The notes below the pieces were generated by a model that was not told the origin of the DNA, ran no database searches, and saw only the letters and a list, made by a program, of their open reading frames with translations. Source: Rhizobium sp. BK602 (GTDB taxonomy: Bacteria; Pseudomonadota; Alphaproteobacteria; Rhizobiales; Rhizobiaceae). Taken from it: a stretch of DNA of 64,000 nt. The position numbers were made by a program, and so were the translations under genes. The DNA lies in NCBI RefSeq assembly GCF_014195095.1, contig NZ_JACIBC010000002.1, positions 372,001 to 436,000 of the forward strand, read 5' to 3'. Positions within the stretch are counted from its first letter, which is position 1, and every line of letters starts with the position of its first letter. This document shows, piece by piece, positions 8,652 to 18,593 of the stretch.

Positions 8652-9388
8652 GGCTTGATCCCTGCGAGAAGAAATTCCTGGTTGCCGTCGCCGCCCGTGA
8701 TCGGCGAGGGGATAAGGCCGAGGCTGCGCCAGCCCATATCCTCGATGAACCAGCGCTCCAGTTCGGCGGCAACGGCGGGTGCGGAGGCCGGGTCCTTCAG
8801 CAGACCGGCCTTGCCGATCGCGTCGCGTCCGGCTTCGAATTGCGGCTTCACCAACAGCGCCGCGCGCGCCTGCGGTTCGGCCAGCGCGAGAGCCGGGGCA
8901 AGCGCCAGCTTCAGCGAGATGAAGGAGACATCGGAGACGATGAAGCTCACGGGTCCGCCTATATCCTCGATGGTCAGATTGCGGGCATTCAGCCCCTCGA
9001 TATTGGTCACGCGCGGATCGCCGGCGATGCGCGGATGCATTTGCCCATGGCCGACATCGATCGCGGTGACATGCGCGGCACCCCGCTCCAGCAGGACTTC
9101 GGTAAAGCCGCCGGTGGAGGCGCCGACATCGAGACAGTGCCGGCCTTGCGGATCGAGCTGGAAGTGATCGAGCGCGGCAACGAGCTTCAGTGCCGCGCGG
9201 GAAACATAATCCTGGGCCGGATCGTCGATGGCGATCGCGGCATGTTCGGTAAACAGGGCGCCCGGCTTGGTCACCAGCTTGCCGTCGACGGTTACCGTGC
9301 CGCGCTGAATGGCGTCGCGCGCCCGCGATCGGCTGGCGAAAAGCGAGAGCGTGACGAGAAGCTGGTCGAGGCGTTGCGGTTCGGACAT
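8648..9388 (-). CDS. tlyA: TlyA-family rRNA 2'-O-methyltransferase / hemolysin A homologue
   Basis: The 246-residue protein has an N-terminal S4 RNA-binding domain (about residues 4-65) and a Rossmann FtsJ-like methyltransferase domain. The latter carries the SAM motif DVGASTGGFT near residue 90 and a downstream SDVSFISL segment. Known TlyA enzymes 2'-O-methylate cytidines in 16S and 23S rRNA and set capreomycin sensitivity; the hemolysin name is historical. It overlaps rumA by ATGA, forming a two-gene rRNA modification unit. In this window the unit is separated from dxs by a chemoreceptor on the opposite strand. Confidence 0.85.
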   Translation of the reverse strand: MSEPQRLDQLLVTLSLFASRSRARDAIQRGTVTVDGKLVTKPGALFTEHAAIAIDDPAQDYVSRAALKLVAALDHFQLDPQGRHCLDVGASTGGFTEVLLERGAAHVTAIDVGHGQMHPRIAGDPRVTNIEGLNARNLTIEDIGGPVSFIVSDVSFISLKLALAPALALAEPQARAALLVKPQFEAGRDAIGKAGLLKDPASAPAVAAELERWFIEDMGWRSLGLIPSPITGGDGNQEFLLAGIKP

Positions 9389-9713
9389 GGGCTGTCCATG
9401 CCGGGCAATGGCCGAGGTTGCAAGCGTTTTGTGCCGCGGCCGCCGTTTGCGGCCTCCTCATGGGCGGGAAACTGCTTCGGAAAACGGCGGCCTGCGTTTG
9501 ATCCTGGGCGAAGTTAAATGATTTTAAAGTTAGAGCGTCTACTTATGCGGGGGATTGCGATTGTCCGTTTTCGAGACAGTCGCCTGCCATGACGGCTTCG
9601 TGCTTTCGCGCACCAATCAATGCCTCTTCCTTGAATTTTCGAACATTCGAACCGCGCACCTCCCGGTGGTTCGGCGATGTTCGTAAGGACCAGCGCTCAG
9701 GAGGCGCTTGCCC
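9389..9713. other. Divergent intergenic region tlyA/mcp
   Basis: This 325-base gap holds the promoters of two divergent genes. An AT-richer segment lies near 9511-9545, and tandem TTCGAA motifs occupy 9638-9651. AGGAGG at 9699-9704 is the ribosome site of the chemoreceptor. I see no convincing gene or RNA in it. Confidence 0.6.
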
Positions 9714-11654
9714 ATGTTTGCGAAGAATCTCTCCTTGAATGGCAAGCTTGCCATCACCTTTGCCGCGCTTATCGCCATTTTTGCCTGCGTTTCAGCACTC
9801 GTCTACGCCAAGGAAGAGGCGTCCGCCGCCGCCGCGATCGAGCGCGCCAAGTCGCAGCAGCTCGTCAACCTGATCGATGATTCCCAGCAGGCCATGCTGG
9901 AACAGGCGGTCAACCTGCGCGGCTTCCTGCTGTTTCGAAGCGACAGCACCTATGGCGATATCTTCGCCAATCGCGACCGCATGCTGAAGGGCATCTCGGC
10001 GGCCAAGGTTGCCGCCGCAAACGAGCCGGCGCTTCTGCAGTCCATCGACAATATGCAGAAGGCTGCCGATCTCTATTTCCATCAGCTGGCCGAGCCGCAG
10101 GCAAAGGCTCGCAAGGAAACGGAGATGCCGATCGACCAGATCGTCAACATCGGCCGCAACGAGACCAAGGGTCAGCTTGACGGCTTCCGCGAGGCTGCCG
10201 CGAAGATCAAGGAAGCGGCCCGCGCCAAGGCCGGCGAGCTGACGGCGATCCAGGAAGGTGCCAACAGCGACCTGCGCCTGACGCTGATCATCGGCGGCAT
10301 TGTCGCCTCGATCGCAGCCGCCGTGCTGGCCTGGCTGCTGTCGCGCACCATCGTCCACCCGATTGTCGGCATGACCGCCGCTATGGGCCGGCTCGCCGGT
10401 GGCGAGCATGCTATCGACGTTCCGGCCGTCGGCCGTGGCGATGAAGTCGGCCGTATGGCCGATGCCGTTCTCGTCTTCAAGGATGCAGCGATCGAGAAGC
10501 TGCGCCTTTCCGGCGAGACCGAGCGCATGCGCGGTGATGCCGAGCGCCAGCGCCAGCTGAGCGACGAGCAGAAGGCGCGCGAAGACGGTGAAATCCGCTT
10601 CGCCATGGAGGCCCTGGCAAGCGGCCTTTCGACTTTGGCCGCCGGCGATGTCGCCGCGCGCCTCGACCGTGCCTTCGCGCCGCAGTTCGACAGCGTCCGC
10701 GCCGACTTCAACAATGCCGTCGAGAAGCTGGAAGCCGCCCTGCAATCCGTCGGCACCAATGCCGCCGCGATCAATGCCGGCGCGACGGAGATCCGCTCGG
10801 CTGCCGACGATCTCGCCCGCCGCACCGAACAGCAGGCCGCCGCCGTCGAAGAGACCGCTGCAGCCCTCGAAGAGGTGACGACGACGGTCCGCGACTCGGC
10901 CAAGCGCGCCGAGGATGTCGGCCATCTCGTTGAACGCGCCCGTCAGGGTGCCGAGAAGTCCGGCGAGGTGGTGCGCAAGGCGGTCTCCGCCATGCAGCAG
11001 ATCGAAAAATCCTCGGGCGAGATCAGCAATATCATCAGCGTTATCGATGACATCGCCTTCCAGACCAACCTTCTCGCGCTCAACGCTGGCGTCGAGGCTG
11101 CCCGCGCCGGTGATGCCGGCAAGGGCTTCGCCGTCGTCGCCCAGGAGGTGCGCGAACTGGCGCAGCGCTCGGCCAATGCCGCCAAGGAGATCAAGGCGCT
11201 GATCACCACCTCGAGCGATCAGGTCAATACCGGCGTCTCGCTCGTCGGCGAGACCGGCAAGGCGCTGGAACTGATCGTCTCGGAAGTGCAGGAGATCAAT
11301 CGTCACGTCGGCGCGATCGTTACGGCGACCCGCGAGCAATCGACCGGCCTGCAGGAGATCAACACCGCCGTCAACAACATGGACCAGGGCACGCAGCAGA
11401 ATGCCGCCATGGTCGAAGAACAGACGGCGGCAAGCCATGCGCTCGCCCGCGAGGCGGCATCCCTCAACGAACTCCTGCAGCAGTTCCGCCTCAGCGGCGG
11501 CAGGCCGGTGGAGGCCAAGCGCCCGGTGGCGGCGTCGACGCAATCGAGGCCGGCCGCCTCGCCGGCACGCGCGCTTGGCCGCACCGTCGCCAAGGCGTTC
11601 GGCGGCAAGGCAACGGCGGCAGCCGCTGCTCAGGACGAGTGGGAAGAGTTTTGA
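9714..11654 (+). CDS. Methyl-accepting chemotaxis protein with CHASE3-like sensor and C-terminal EWEEF tether
   Basis: The ATG at 9714 has AGGAGG nine bases upstream. The 646-residue receptor has a membrane helix at about 10-32 and a helical periplasmic domain (about 33-185) of CHASE3/four-helix type. A second helix (about 186-208), a HAMP domain and a long coiled-coil signalling domain follow; the hairpin tip lies around [21 protein letters not shown]. The C-terminus ends in EWEEF after an Ala/Pro/Arg-rich linker. This matches the pentapeptide that tethers CheR/CheB methylation enzymes. The ligand is unknown. The gene is monocistronic and interrupts an otherwise minus-strand run of housekeeping genes. 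Confidence 0.9.
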   Translation: MFAKNLSLNGKLAITFAALIAIFACVSALVYAKEEASAAAAIERAKSQQLVNLIDDSQQAMLEQAVNLRGFLLFRSDSTYGDIFANRDRMLKGISAAKVAAANEPALLQSIDNMQKAADLYFHQLAEPQAKARKETEMPIDQIVNIGRNETKGQLDGFREAAAKIKEAARAKAGELTAIQEGANSDLRLTLIIGGIVASIAAAVLAWLLSRTIVHPIVGMTAAMGRLAGGEHAIDVPAVGRGDEVGRMADAVLVFKDAAIEKLRLSGETERMRGDAERQRQLSDEQKAREDGEIRFAMEALASGLSTLAAGDVAARLDRAFAPQFDSVRADFNNAVEKLEAALQSVGTNAAAINAGATEIRSAADDLARRTEQQAAAVEETAAALEEVTTTVRDSAKRAEDVGHLVERARQGAEKSGEVVRKAVSAMQQIEKSSGEISNIISVIDDIAFQTNLLALNAGVEAARAGDAGKGFAVVAQEVRELAQRSANAAKEIKALITTSSDQVNTGVSLVGETGKALELIVSEVQEINRHVGAIVTATREQSTGLQEINTAVNNMDQGTQQNAAMVEEQTAASHALAREAASLNELLQQFRLSGGRPVEAKRPVAASTQSRPAASPARALGRTVAKAFGGKATAAAAAQDEWEEF

Positions 11655-11808
11655 TCTATCACCCTCCCCTCGATGGGGAGGGTCGGCACATCGTGCCGGG
11701 GTGGGGTGATGGCGGCATAGGCCGAAGTCTCATTTCTTTTCGTGGGATATCACCCCCACCCGCCGCTTTGCGGCGACCTCCCCCTTCAAGGGGGAGGTTA
11801 ATCTATCC
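11655..11808. repeat. Mosaic palindromic intergenic element between convergent mcp and dxs
   Basis: Several nested hairpins fill the gap. CCCTCCCC/GGGGAGGG lies at 11662-11682, CGGCAC/GTGCCG at 11684-11698, CGCCGC/GCGGCG at 11761-11775 and ACCTCCCCC/GGGGGAGGT at 11776-11798. An outer pair matches 11698-11710 with 11749-11761. The layout resembles rhizobial intergenic mosaic elements (RIME-like) and likely ends transcription from both sides. It overlaps the last codons of dxs slightly. Confidence 0.75.
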
Positions 11809-13719
11809 AGCAGCTCCGATAATCCGGCTGCGTCCCAACGCCTTGAACACCGTCTGAACGATGCCGGCCCGGTCGAGACCGGCCTTGGCGTTCATGACCT
11901 CGGGCTTGGCCTGTTCCATCCAGACATCGGGCATGACCAGCGAGCGGATCTTCAGGCCATTGTCGAGCAGGCCTTCGCTGGCGAGGAACTGCATGACCTG
12001 GCTGCCGAAACCGCCCACCGAGCCTTCCTCGATGGTGATCAGCACTTCGTGATGGCTGGCAAGCTGGCGGATGAGGTCGTGGTCGAGCGGCTTGGCAAAG
12101 CGCGCGTCCGCAACCGTCGTCGGCAGGCCGGCGGCATCGAGATCCTCGGCGGCGGCCAGACTGTCGGCGAGCCGCGTGCCGAAGGACAATAGCGCCACCT
12201 TCGAGCCCTGCTTGACGATGCGGCCCTTGCCGATTTCAAGGATGTCGCCGCGTTCCGGCAGCTCGATACCGACACCTTCACCGCGCGGATAGCGGAAGGA
12301 GATCGGTCCGAGATCATAGGCGGCGGCGGTGCGCACCATATGCTTCAGTTCCGCCTCGTCGGCGGCTGCCATGACGACGAAACCGGGCAGGGTGGCGAGG
12401 AAAGCGGTATCGAAGGAGCCGGCATGCGTCGGTCCGTCGGCGCCGACAAATCCGGCGCGATCGATCGGGAAGCGCACCGGCAGGCCCTGGATCGCCACAT
12501 CATGCACCACCTGGTCGTAGGCGCGCTGCAGGAAGGTCGAATAGAGCGCGGCGAACGGCTTGAAACCCTCGGCGGCAAGGCCGGCGGCGAAGGTAACGGC
12601 ATGCTGCTCGGCAATGCCGACATCGAAACAGCGCTTCGGGAAGAATTCCTGCAGCTTGTCGAGGCCGGTGCCGTTCGGCATGGCCGCGGTGATGCCGACG
12701 ATCTTGTCGTCGAGCGCCGCTTCCTGCACGAGCGCGTCGGCAAAGACGCTGGTATAGCTCGGCGCATTCGGCTTCACCTTGGCCTGCGCGCCGGTGATGA
12801 CATCGAACTTGTTGACGCCGTGATACTTGTCAGCCGCCGCTTCGGCCGGCGCATAGCCCTTGCCCTTCTGCGTGACGACATGGATCAGGACCGGACCCTG
12901 CGCATTGTCGCGGACATTGCGCAAAACCGGCAGCAGATGCTCGAAGGAATGACCGTCGATCGGGCCGATGTGATAAAAGCCCATCTCTTCGAACATCGTG
13001 CCGCCGGTGACATAGCCGCGCGCATGCTCGACGGCGCGGGTGATGGCGCGGTCGACATTCTTGCCGAGATAGGCGGTCAGTTTTTTGCCGAAATCGCGGA
13101 AGCCCATATAGGTGCGGCCGGAGGCGAGGCGGGCCAGATAGGCGCTCATCGCGCCCGTCGGCGGGGCGATCGACATGTCGTTGTCGTTGAGGATGACGAT
13201 CAGCCGGGCGTCGAGCGCACCGGCATTGTTCAGCGCCTCATAGGCCATGCCGGCCGACATCGCGCCGTCGCCGATGACGGCGATCACCCGACGGTCGGTC
13301 TTGTCGAGTTCGGAGGCGACGGCCATGCCGAGACCGGCAGAGATCGACGTCGACGAATGCGCCGCGCCGAAGGGATCATATTCGCTCTCGGCACGGCGGG
13401 TGAAGCCGGAAAGCCCGTCCTCCTGGCGCAGGGTGCGGATGCGATCGCGCCGGCCGGTCAGGATCTTGTGCGGATAACATTGGTGCCCGACATCGAAGAT
13501 CAGGCGGTCGTTCGGCGTGTCGAAGACATTGTGGATGGCGATGGTAAGCTCGACGACGCCGAGGCCGGCGCCGAGATGTCCGCCCGTGCGCGAGACCGCA
13601 TCGATCATCTCGTCGCGGACTTCGCGGGCGAGTTGCGGCAAGTCCCGGTCGTCCAGCTTGCGCAGGTCGGAAGGATAGTGGACCTGGTCCAGCAGGGGCG
13701 TCTCTGGCATTTGTGTCAA
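11803..13719 (-). CDS. dxs: 1-deoxy-D-xylulose-5-phosphate synthase
   Basis: The 638-residue length and sequence fit Dxs, the first enzyme of the MEP isoprenoid pathway. It condenses pyruvate and glyceraldehyde-3-phosphate using thiamine diphosphate. The N-terminal domain shows GGHLGAGLG and the ThDP motif starting [18 protein letters not shown]. The transketolase domain includes [16 protein letters not shown] keep the TTG start at 13719 because AGAGG lies eight bases upstream and the protein then begins MTQ as in relatives; the ATG at 13710 is the alternative. The window also encodes ispH, the last enzyme of the same pathway. Confidence 0.95.
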   Translation of the reverse strand: MTQMPETPLLDQVHYPSDLRKLDDRDLPQLAREVRDEMIDAVSRTGGHLGAGLGVVELTIAIHNVFDTPNDRLIFDVGHQCYPHKILTGRRDRIRTLRQEDGLSGFTRRAESEYDPFGAAHSSTSISAGLGMAVASELDKTDRRVIAVIGDGAMSAGMAYEALNNAGALDARLIVILNDNDMSIAPPTGAMSAYLARLASGRTYMGFRDFGKKLTAYLGKNVDRAITRAVEHARGYVTGGTMFEEMGFYHIGPIDGHSFEHLLPVLRNVRDNAQGPVLIHVVTQKGKGYAPAEAAADKYHGVNKFDVITGAQAKVKPNAPSYTSVFADALVQEAALDDKIVGITAAMPNGTGLDKLQEFFPKRCFDVGIAEQHAVTFAAGLAAEGFKPFAALYSTFLQRAYDQVVHDVAIQGLPVRFPIDRAGFVGADGPTHAGSFDTAFLATLPGFVVMAAADEAELKHMVRTAAAYDLGPISFRYPRGEGVGIELPERGDILEIGKGRIVKQGSKVALLSFGTRLADSLAAAEDLDAAGLPTTVADARFAKPLDHDLIRQLASHHEVLITIEEGSVGGFGSQVMQFLASEGLLDNGLKIRSLVMPDVWMEQAKPEVMNAKAGLDRAGIVQTVFKALGRSRIIGAAG

Positions 13720-13844
13720 GGCTGGAGCCTCTTTCTTGCTATTCTTGGGCGGCAGCCCGCCTTTACGTCAAAACAGATTGCGGCAAAAGCCGACGAATTC
13801 AAGGAGTGCCCGAACAAGAAACATGTGGCACTGTTATGAACGCG

Positions 13845-14768
13845 TTAGCTCTCCGGCAAGGGAATGAACTCTTCCTCGTCCCCCGGCACGATGTCGAAAC
13901 GGCCGGTGCGCCATTCTTCCTTGGCCTTTTCGATGCGCTCCTTCGAAGACGACACGAAATTCCACCAGATATAGCGCTTCGAATTCAGTGCCGCACCACC
14001 AAAAAGCATCAGATGACAGTCTTTTTCGGCCGCTTCCAGCGTTAAGGCATCGCCGGGGCGGAAGATCAGGAGTTGATCCTGCTCGAAACGGTCTCCGGCG
14101 ACGATGAGCGAACCGGAGAGAATATAGACCGCGCGCTCCTCATGCGCTGCCCCAAAAGGAAACTTCGCGCCGGGCCGAAGCTGAAGATCGACATAAAGCG
14201 TGTCGGAAAAGACCTTCACGGGCGAAGTTACGCCCTCGAAGCTGCCGATCACCACACGCCCCGTCGCGCCGCCGTCGTTGATCAGCGGCAGGTCGCTCTT
14301 TTCGGTATGCGCAAAGGCCGGATCGATCTCCTCCTTGTCGTCCGGAAGTGCCAGCCAGGTCTGCAGGCCGGACATGGCGAGCGGGTGGCCGCGCAGATTG
14401 TCCGGCGTGCGCTCGGAATGGACGATGCCGCGCCCGGCCGTCATCAGGTTGATGTCGCCGGGACGGATGACCTTCTCGGTGCCGAGGCTGTCCATGTGGC
14501 GGATTTCGCCGTCGAAGAGATAGGTGACGGTGGAAAGCCCGATATGCGGATGCGGACGCACGTCCAGCGCCTCGCCGGGGCGCAGCACCGCCGGCCCCAT
14601 GCGGTCGAAAAAGATGAACGGCCCCACCAGCCGCCGCCGGCTGCTCGGAAGCGCGCGGCGCACGGAAAAGCCGCCGAGATCGGTGGTGCGCGGAATGATC
14701 AGATGCTCGATGGCATCGCAGGCGAAGATATCGCCGGGCTGCGGGTCTTTTCCGGGGAAGAAGGACAT
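13845..14768 (-). CDS. Pirin family protein
   Basis: I start at ATG 14768, with GGAG eight bases upstream, giving 307 residues. The bicupin fold is indicated by the N-terminal cupin metal motif RPHPHIGLSTVTYL near residue 75 and HSE near residue 120, together with a second C-terminal cupin. Pirins bind iron; bacterial members act variously as quercetinases or as redox-linked regulators. No substrate can be assigned here. The gene lies between xseB and dxs on the same strand, with gaps of 74 and 125 bases, so co-transcription is possible but not certain. Confidence 0.85.
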   Translation of the reverse strand: MSFFPGKDPQPGDIFACDAIEHLIIPRTTDLGGFSVRRALPSSRRRLVGPFIFFDRMGPAVLRPGEALDVRPHPHIGLSTVTYLFDGEIRHMDSLGTEKVIRPGDINLMTAGRGIVHSERTPDNLRGHPLAMSGLQTWLALPDDKEEIDPAFAHTEKSDLPLINDGGATGRVVIGSFEGVTSPVKVFSDTLYVDLQLRPGAKFPFGAAHEERAVYILSGSLIVAGDRFEQDQLLIFRPGDALTLEAAEKDCHLMLFGGAALNSKRYIWWNFVSSSKERIEKAKEEWRTGRFDIVPGDEEEFIPLPES

Positions 14769-14842
14769 GACGAGCACTCCATTCGGTTGAAGCGCAACCT
14801 ACCGGGAAAGCTTGGGAAACTCAAATTTTCCCGTCTACCCTC

Positions 14843-15094
14843 TTACTGCCCGTCCAGCGGCTCGGTGCCCTGCGGCTTACCGGCGCGGTCGAGCCTGATC
14901 TTCTCGATCCGGTTTTCCGCCGCCGACAGCAGTGTCTCGCAATGCTTCTTCAGCGCTTCGCCGCGCTCATAGATGGCGATGGATTCGTCCAGCGCCACGT
15001 CGCCGCGTTCCAGCCGCGCCACGATGCTTTCAAGCTCCGCCACGGCCTTTTCAAAGGAATAGCCGGACACATCCAATTTGGCGCTTTCGCTCAT
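14843..15094 (-). CDS. xseB: Exodeoxyribonuclease VII small subunit
   Basis: This 83-residue helical protein matches XseB along its whole length. The core is [19 protein letters not shown], followed by a conserved segment containing [12 protein letters not shown]. XseB binds multiple copies to XseA to form the exonuclease VII that degrades single-stranded DNA. I use the ATG at 15094, preceded by AAGGG, rather than the upstream TTG at 15100. The start is two bases after the stop of the histone-deacetylase-like gene, so the two are co-translated. XseB next to dxs is a familiar bacterial arrangement; here a pirin gene separates them. Confidence 0.9.
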   Translation of the reverse strand: MSESAKLDVSGYSFEKAVAELESIVARLERGDVALDESIAIYERGEALKKHCETLLSAAENRIEKIRLDRAGKPQGTEPLDGQ

Positions 15095-15096
15095 CG

Positions 15097-16038
15097 TCAA
15101 CCCTTCATCATGCGCAGAATATGCATGCCCGCCGATTCGGCGAGCCCTTCCAGATCATAGCCGCCTTCGAGCAGGCTGACGACCCGGTTCTTGGCGCTGC
15201 GGTCGGCCGCCTCCAGAATCCGCCCGGTCGCCCAGTCGAAATCCTCGCCGGTGAGGTTCAGTTGCGCCAGCGGATCGCGATGATGGGCATCGAAGCCGGC
15301 CGAGATGATGATGAGGTCGGGACGGAAATCATGAAGGGCGGGCAGCACGCGCGATTTGAACGCTTCGCGGAAATGATCGCCGCCGGTGTTGGGCGAAAGC
15401 GGCGCGTTGACGATGGTGTTGTGCGTGCCGCGCTCGTCCTTCTTGCCGGTGCCCGGATAGAGCGGCATCTGGTGGGTGGAACAGAAGAGCACGGATGGAT
15501 CGTCCCAGAAGATATCCTGCGTGCCGTTGCCGTGATGCACGTCCCAATCGACGATGGCGACCCGCTCCGCCCCATGGGCCTTCTGCGCATGACGGGCGGC
15601 AATCGCCGCATTGTTGAAGAAGCAGAAGCCCATGGCCTTGCTCTTCTCGGCATGGTGGCCGGGCGGGCGGGCCGCGACGAAGACATTGTCGGCGGCCCCC
15701 GAAAAGACGTCGTCCACCGCCGCCGTCGCGGCGCCGACACCGTGCAGGATCGCCTGCAACGTCTTGGGGCTGGCATAGGTATCGGCTTCCAGCTGGTTGA
15801 TCTCGCCATCATCGCCGCGGTCCGGCATCGAGCGCAGGACGAAATCCAGATGCTCTTCGGGATGGGCGAGCAGGACGGTGTCCTCATGGGCGGCCGGCGC
15901 CTTGCGCCTATCCAGCCGCTCGAAGTTCGGGTGTTCCAGGGCGATGTTCAGCGACCGCAGCCGGTCCGGCCGCTCCGGATGGCCCGGCGGGACGATGTGC
16001 TCGAGAAAGATCGGGTGTTCGTAAAGACGTGTGCTCAT
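15097..16038 (-). CDS. Histone-deacetylase/acetoin-utilisation family deacetylase
   Basis: The 313-residue protein has the class II HDAC-like catalytic core. RPPGHHAEK carries the paired histidines, [11 protein letters not shown] supplies zinc ligands, and [11 protein letters not shown] supplies the third ligand and the active-site loop. Bacterial members remove acetyl groups from small molecules or proteins, such as acetylpolyamines or acetyl-CoA synthetase, and are zinc dependent. The substrate is not evident. I place the start at ATG 16038 because relatives begin [12 protein letters not shown] 16047 is in frame too. It is the first gene of a run with xseB. Confidence 0.85.
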   Translation of the reverse strand: MSTRLYEHPIFLEHIVPPGHPERPDRLRSLNIALEHPNFERLDRRKAPAAHEDTVLLAHPEEHLDFVLRSMPDRGDDGEINQLEADTYASPKTLQAILHGVGAATAAVDDVFSGAADNVFVAARPPGHHAEKSKAMGFCFFNNAAIAARHAQKAHGAERVAIVDWDVHHGNGTQDIFWDDPSVLFCSTHQMPLYPGTGKKDERGTHNTIVNAPLSPNTGGDHFREAFKSRVLPALHDFRPDLIIISAGFDAHHRDPLAQLNLTGEDFDWATGRILEAADRSAKNRVVSLLEGGYDLEGLAESAGMHILRMMKG

Positions 16039-16204
16039 GCGACCCATCTATAGAGGAGATATGACGCCAGTTACAGCACATGGGCGCTATCACCACAATG
16101 TCAACAAATCATCGTAACCAGGCGAGGACACGCGCCCGTTTACTTCCTGGGGCGCGGTGCTAAGCTTTCATGGGCGCTGGCGGCGCTGGCCGAGGTTTTA
16201 CATC

Positions 16205-16609
16205 ATGACGACGACTGTAGAGCGATCCGATGTCATCGAGATACGGGTGCCGCCTCGCGATGTCGACAGGCACGGGCAGATGTTCATCGCCGCCTATATC
16301 GCGCAGGCGGAAACGGCGCTGTCGAATTTCTGGCGCACCCGGCCGCTGGTGAAGGACGAGCCGGCCTATCTCGCCACCAAGGCATCCTGCGCCTTGCACC
16401 GGGCCCTGCGTTACGACGATCTCGCCCGCTTTTCGGTCAGCGTCAACAAGATCGGCGGCAAATCCGTCGGCTTCGCCGTCACCGTCGAGACCGAGGAGGA
16501 GCTGGCGGCCGAAGTCGAGATACTCTGGCTGGCCGTGCGCGGCGAGGAGCACGAGCCGGTAGCATTGCCCGACGATACCCGCGACTGGCTCTACAAATAT
16601 CTCGTTTGA
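16205..16609 (+). CDS. Hotdog-fold acyl-CoA thioesterase-like protein
   Basis: The ATG at 16205 gives a 134-residue protein, with GAGG nine bases upstream. The N-terminal segment VPPRDVDRHGQMFIAAYI matches the 4-hydroxybenzoyl-CoA thioesterase-type hotdog motif, in which an acidic residue and nearby small residues form the active site. The helix and strand order fit a single hotdog domain. It probably hydrolyses an acyl-CoA or acyl carrier protein thioester in the cytoplasm. No substrate can be named. It is convergent with bioY, only three bases apart. Confidence 0.7.
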   Translation: MTTTVERSDVIEIRVPPRDVDRHGQMFIAAYIAQAETALSNFWRTRPLVKDEPAYLATKASCALHRALRYDDLARFSVSVNKIGGKSVGFAVTVETEEELAAEVEILWLAVRGEEHEPVALPDDTRDWLYKYLV

Positions 16610-16612
16610 GCC

Positions 16613-17176
16613 TCAGTTGCGCTGCGGCAGCAGCGGATAACCGGCCATGACGGCGCGGCCGACGAGGGCGGCGACGACCGCCTTGACGAGATCGCCGGGG
16701 ATGAAGGACAGCGAGCCGATGAACGCCTTGCTGAAGCCGATGCCGACGACGATCGCCAGCCAGGCGATGCCGAAGGCATAGAGCACCACGACGCCGCCGG
16801 CGACGGATGCGATGAAGAAACCGATGGCCTGATTGATCGCCGTCTGCTCCGGCTTCACCAGAAGTTCGGAGAGATAGCCGGTGACGTAGGCGGCAAAGAT
16901 CCAGCCGATGATGAAGCCGGCCGTCGGACCGGCGAAGACCGAAAGCCCGCCATGGCCACCGGCCAGGACCGGCAGGCCGATCGCGATCAGCACGATGAGG
17001 ATCAGGACGGCGACGGCGCCGCGTTTGGCGCCGAGCACGACACCGGCGAGCATCACGCCGAGCGATTGCGCCGTGATCGGCACGGAAATGATGCCGATGG
17101 AGATCGGCGGCAGCAGGCCGAGCGCCACGATGATGGCGGCAAAAAGCGCGGAAAGGACGAGGTCGCGGGTCGTCAT
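16613..17176 (-). CDS. bioY: BioY, substrate-binding S component of the biotin ECF transporter
   Basis: The 187-residue integral membrane protein has about six hydrophobic helices and the BioY signature region around GISVPITAQSLGVMLAG-like and GGHGGLSVFAGPTAGF segments. It captures biotin in the inner membrane. The start at 17176 is preceded by AAGGGA; an upstream extension is open but lacks support. BioN and BioM are encoded immediately upstream on the same strand, so this is a complete dedicated BioMNY importer. A second bioY lies at 62039-62629. Confidence 0.92.
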   Translation of the reverse strand: MTTRDLVLSALFAAIIVALGLLPPISIGIISVPITAQSLGVMLAGVVLGAKRGAVAVLILIVLIAIGLPVLAGGHGGLSVFAGPTAGFIIGWIFAAYVTGYLSELLVKPEQTAINQAIGFFIASVAGGVVVLYAFGIAWLAIVVGIGFSKAFIGSLSFIPGDLVKAVVAALVGRAVMAGYPLLPQRN

Positions 17177-17205
17177 GGCAGGTTCCCTTGAGAAACGGTT
17201 CTTGT

Positions 17206-17808
17206 TCAATGCCGCCGAATGCCCCTCGCGTCAATCGCAGCGGCGATATTGTCGGCATCGCGCAATGTCAGGATGATCAGCGGCACCAGCGTCGTGGCGA
17301 TGCGGATCTTGATGCCGCGTGCCTCGTGCGCCTCGCGGATGGCGCGGTAGCGGTCGATGATCTCGGGTACGAAGCGCACGACGAGGCCGACGGCCAGGCC
17401 GATATCGGCGGCCTTCAAGAGCCCCATTCGCTCCAGCGGCGTGGCAAGCGCGGTGATCTCGTCGATGAAGGCGGCCATCGAGGTGGTTGCCGTGACCGCT
17501 CCGGCGAAAAGCACCAGGGCGACGAGCCGCAGAATGGCGGCGACGGCGGCGTGGAATGGATTGAAGATCAGGCTGAACAGCGCCACGACGGCCATGGAAA
17601 ACAGCATCGGCCGCAGCCGCCGCAGCGCTTCGCCTGCCGGCATGCCGCAGCGGAAATACAGAAGGGCGCCGACGCCGACGGCGACGGCGAGCAGCGGGAT
17701 CGAATCGATCAGGAACAGGACGATGCCGAGGACTGCCAGCGCGCCGAGCTTCAGCCGCGGCGTCAGCCGATGCATCCAGGTGTCGGCATCGACATGCAGC
17801 GTCTGCAT
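17206..17808 (-). CDS. bioN: BioN, ECF transporter transmembrane (T) component
   Basis: The 200-residue membrane protein has several hydrophobic helices and two Ala-Arg-Gly motifs near the C-terminal half (EARGI about residue 165 and DARGI about residue 195). These are the EcfT coupling helices that contact the ATPase. It links BioM ATP hydrolysis to BioY substrate loading. Its ATG overlaps the bioM stop by one base. The order bioM, bioN, bioY is the standard one in alphaproteobacteria. Confidence 0.9.
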   Translation of the reverse strand: MQTLHVDADTWMHRLTPRLKLGALAVLGIVLFLIDSIPLLAVAVGVGALLYFRCGMPAGEALRRLRPMLFSMAVVALFSLIFNPFHAAVAAILRLVALVLFAGAVTATTSMAAFIDEITALATPLERMGLLKAADIGLAVGLVVRFVPEIIDRYRAIREAHEARGIKIRIATTLVPLIILTLRDADNIAAAIDARGIRRH

Positions 17809-18485
17809 CAGGCGGCAAGCTCCCTGTATCGGGCGATGGCTTCGGCCGGCGGCGCATCGGCGGCAAGCCGGCCCTGATGAAACAGCAGCACGCGGTCGAA
17901 ATCCTCGATCAGCGGCAGGTCGTGGCTGATGACGATGACGTTTTCCGGCAGGCCTGCGATGGTTTTCTGCACCAGTGCCCGGTTCTTGAGGTCGAGCTGG
18001 TTGGTCGGCTCGTCGAGGATGAGCAGCTCCGGCCCGGTGACCAGCACGGAGCAGAGAGCGGCCAGCTGCAATTCCCCGCCCGAAAGCTCGTGCGCCCGCC
18101 GCGCCGCCAGATGAGGCACGCCGAAGCGGCCAAGGATGGCATCCACCGCCTGATCGATTTCGGCCTTGCCGTGCCCGCGCGCCTTGAGACCGAAGGCGAT
18201 GTCGTCGCGGACGATGGGCAGGATGATCTGGTTCTGCGGCGACTGGAAGATGTAGCCGACCTTGCCGAGCACCGACTTGGCATCTTCGACCGTATCCAGC
18301 CCCTCGACGGTGACGCGGCCGGTGGTCGGCTTGGCCAGACCGTTAATCAGCCGCGCGAATGTCGTCTTGCCGGAGCCATTGAGCCCGATCACGCCGATGC
18401 GCCGTTCGCCGAGCGTCAGGCTGAGCGGGAAAAGCGCGGTGCGTGCGCCGAAATCGACGCCGGCATTGTCGAAGCGGATATCCAA
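17808..18485 (-). CDS. bioM: BioM, biotin ECF transporter ATPase
   Basis: The 225-residue ABC ATPase shows Walker A GLNGSGKTT near residue 35, Q-loop FQSPQNQ, the signature LSGGELQLA near 135 and Walker B LLILDEPTNQLD. The doubled Q-loop is typical of ECF-type ATPases. The start codon appears to be TTG at 18485, because no ATG lies close in frame. It energises biotin uptake with BioN and BioY. I searched the short upstream region for the TTATCTATAA-type BioR site and did not find it. Confidence 0.9.
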   Translation of the reverse strand: MDIRFDNAGVDFGARTALFPLSLTLGERRIGVIGLNGSGKTTFARLINGLAKPTTGRVTVEGLDTVEDAKSVLGKVGYIFQSPQNQIILPIVRDDIAFGLKARGHGKAEIDQAVDAILGRFGVPHLAARRAHELSGGELQLAALCSVLVTGPELLILDEPTNQLDLKNRALVQKTIAGLPENVIVISHDLPLIEDFDRVLLFHQGRLAADAPPAEAIARYRELAA

Positions 18486-18593
18486 GCGGCTCGCCCTGTT
18501 GCGTGATGCTATCGCGGTCCTATAGCCGATTGCCGCGAATTATCAAATCGGCACCGGTTGGAAAGCATGGGAATTTATGCCTATGATCCGGGA

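Noticed and set aside
8652..9461. N-terminal extension of rumA through tlyA
   Set aside because: The extra region is an Arg/Pro-rich out-of-frame reading of tlyA. The ATGA overlap at 8648-8651 gives the normal start.
12340..13839. Plus-strand open frame of about 500 codons opposite dxs
   Set aside because: Antisense to dxs, no motifs; composition is typical of a GC-driven shadow frame.
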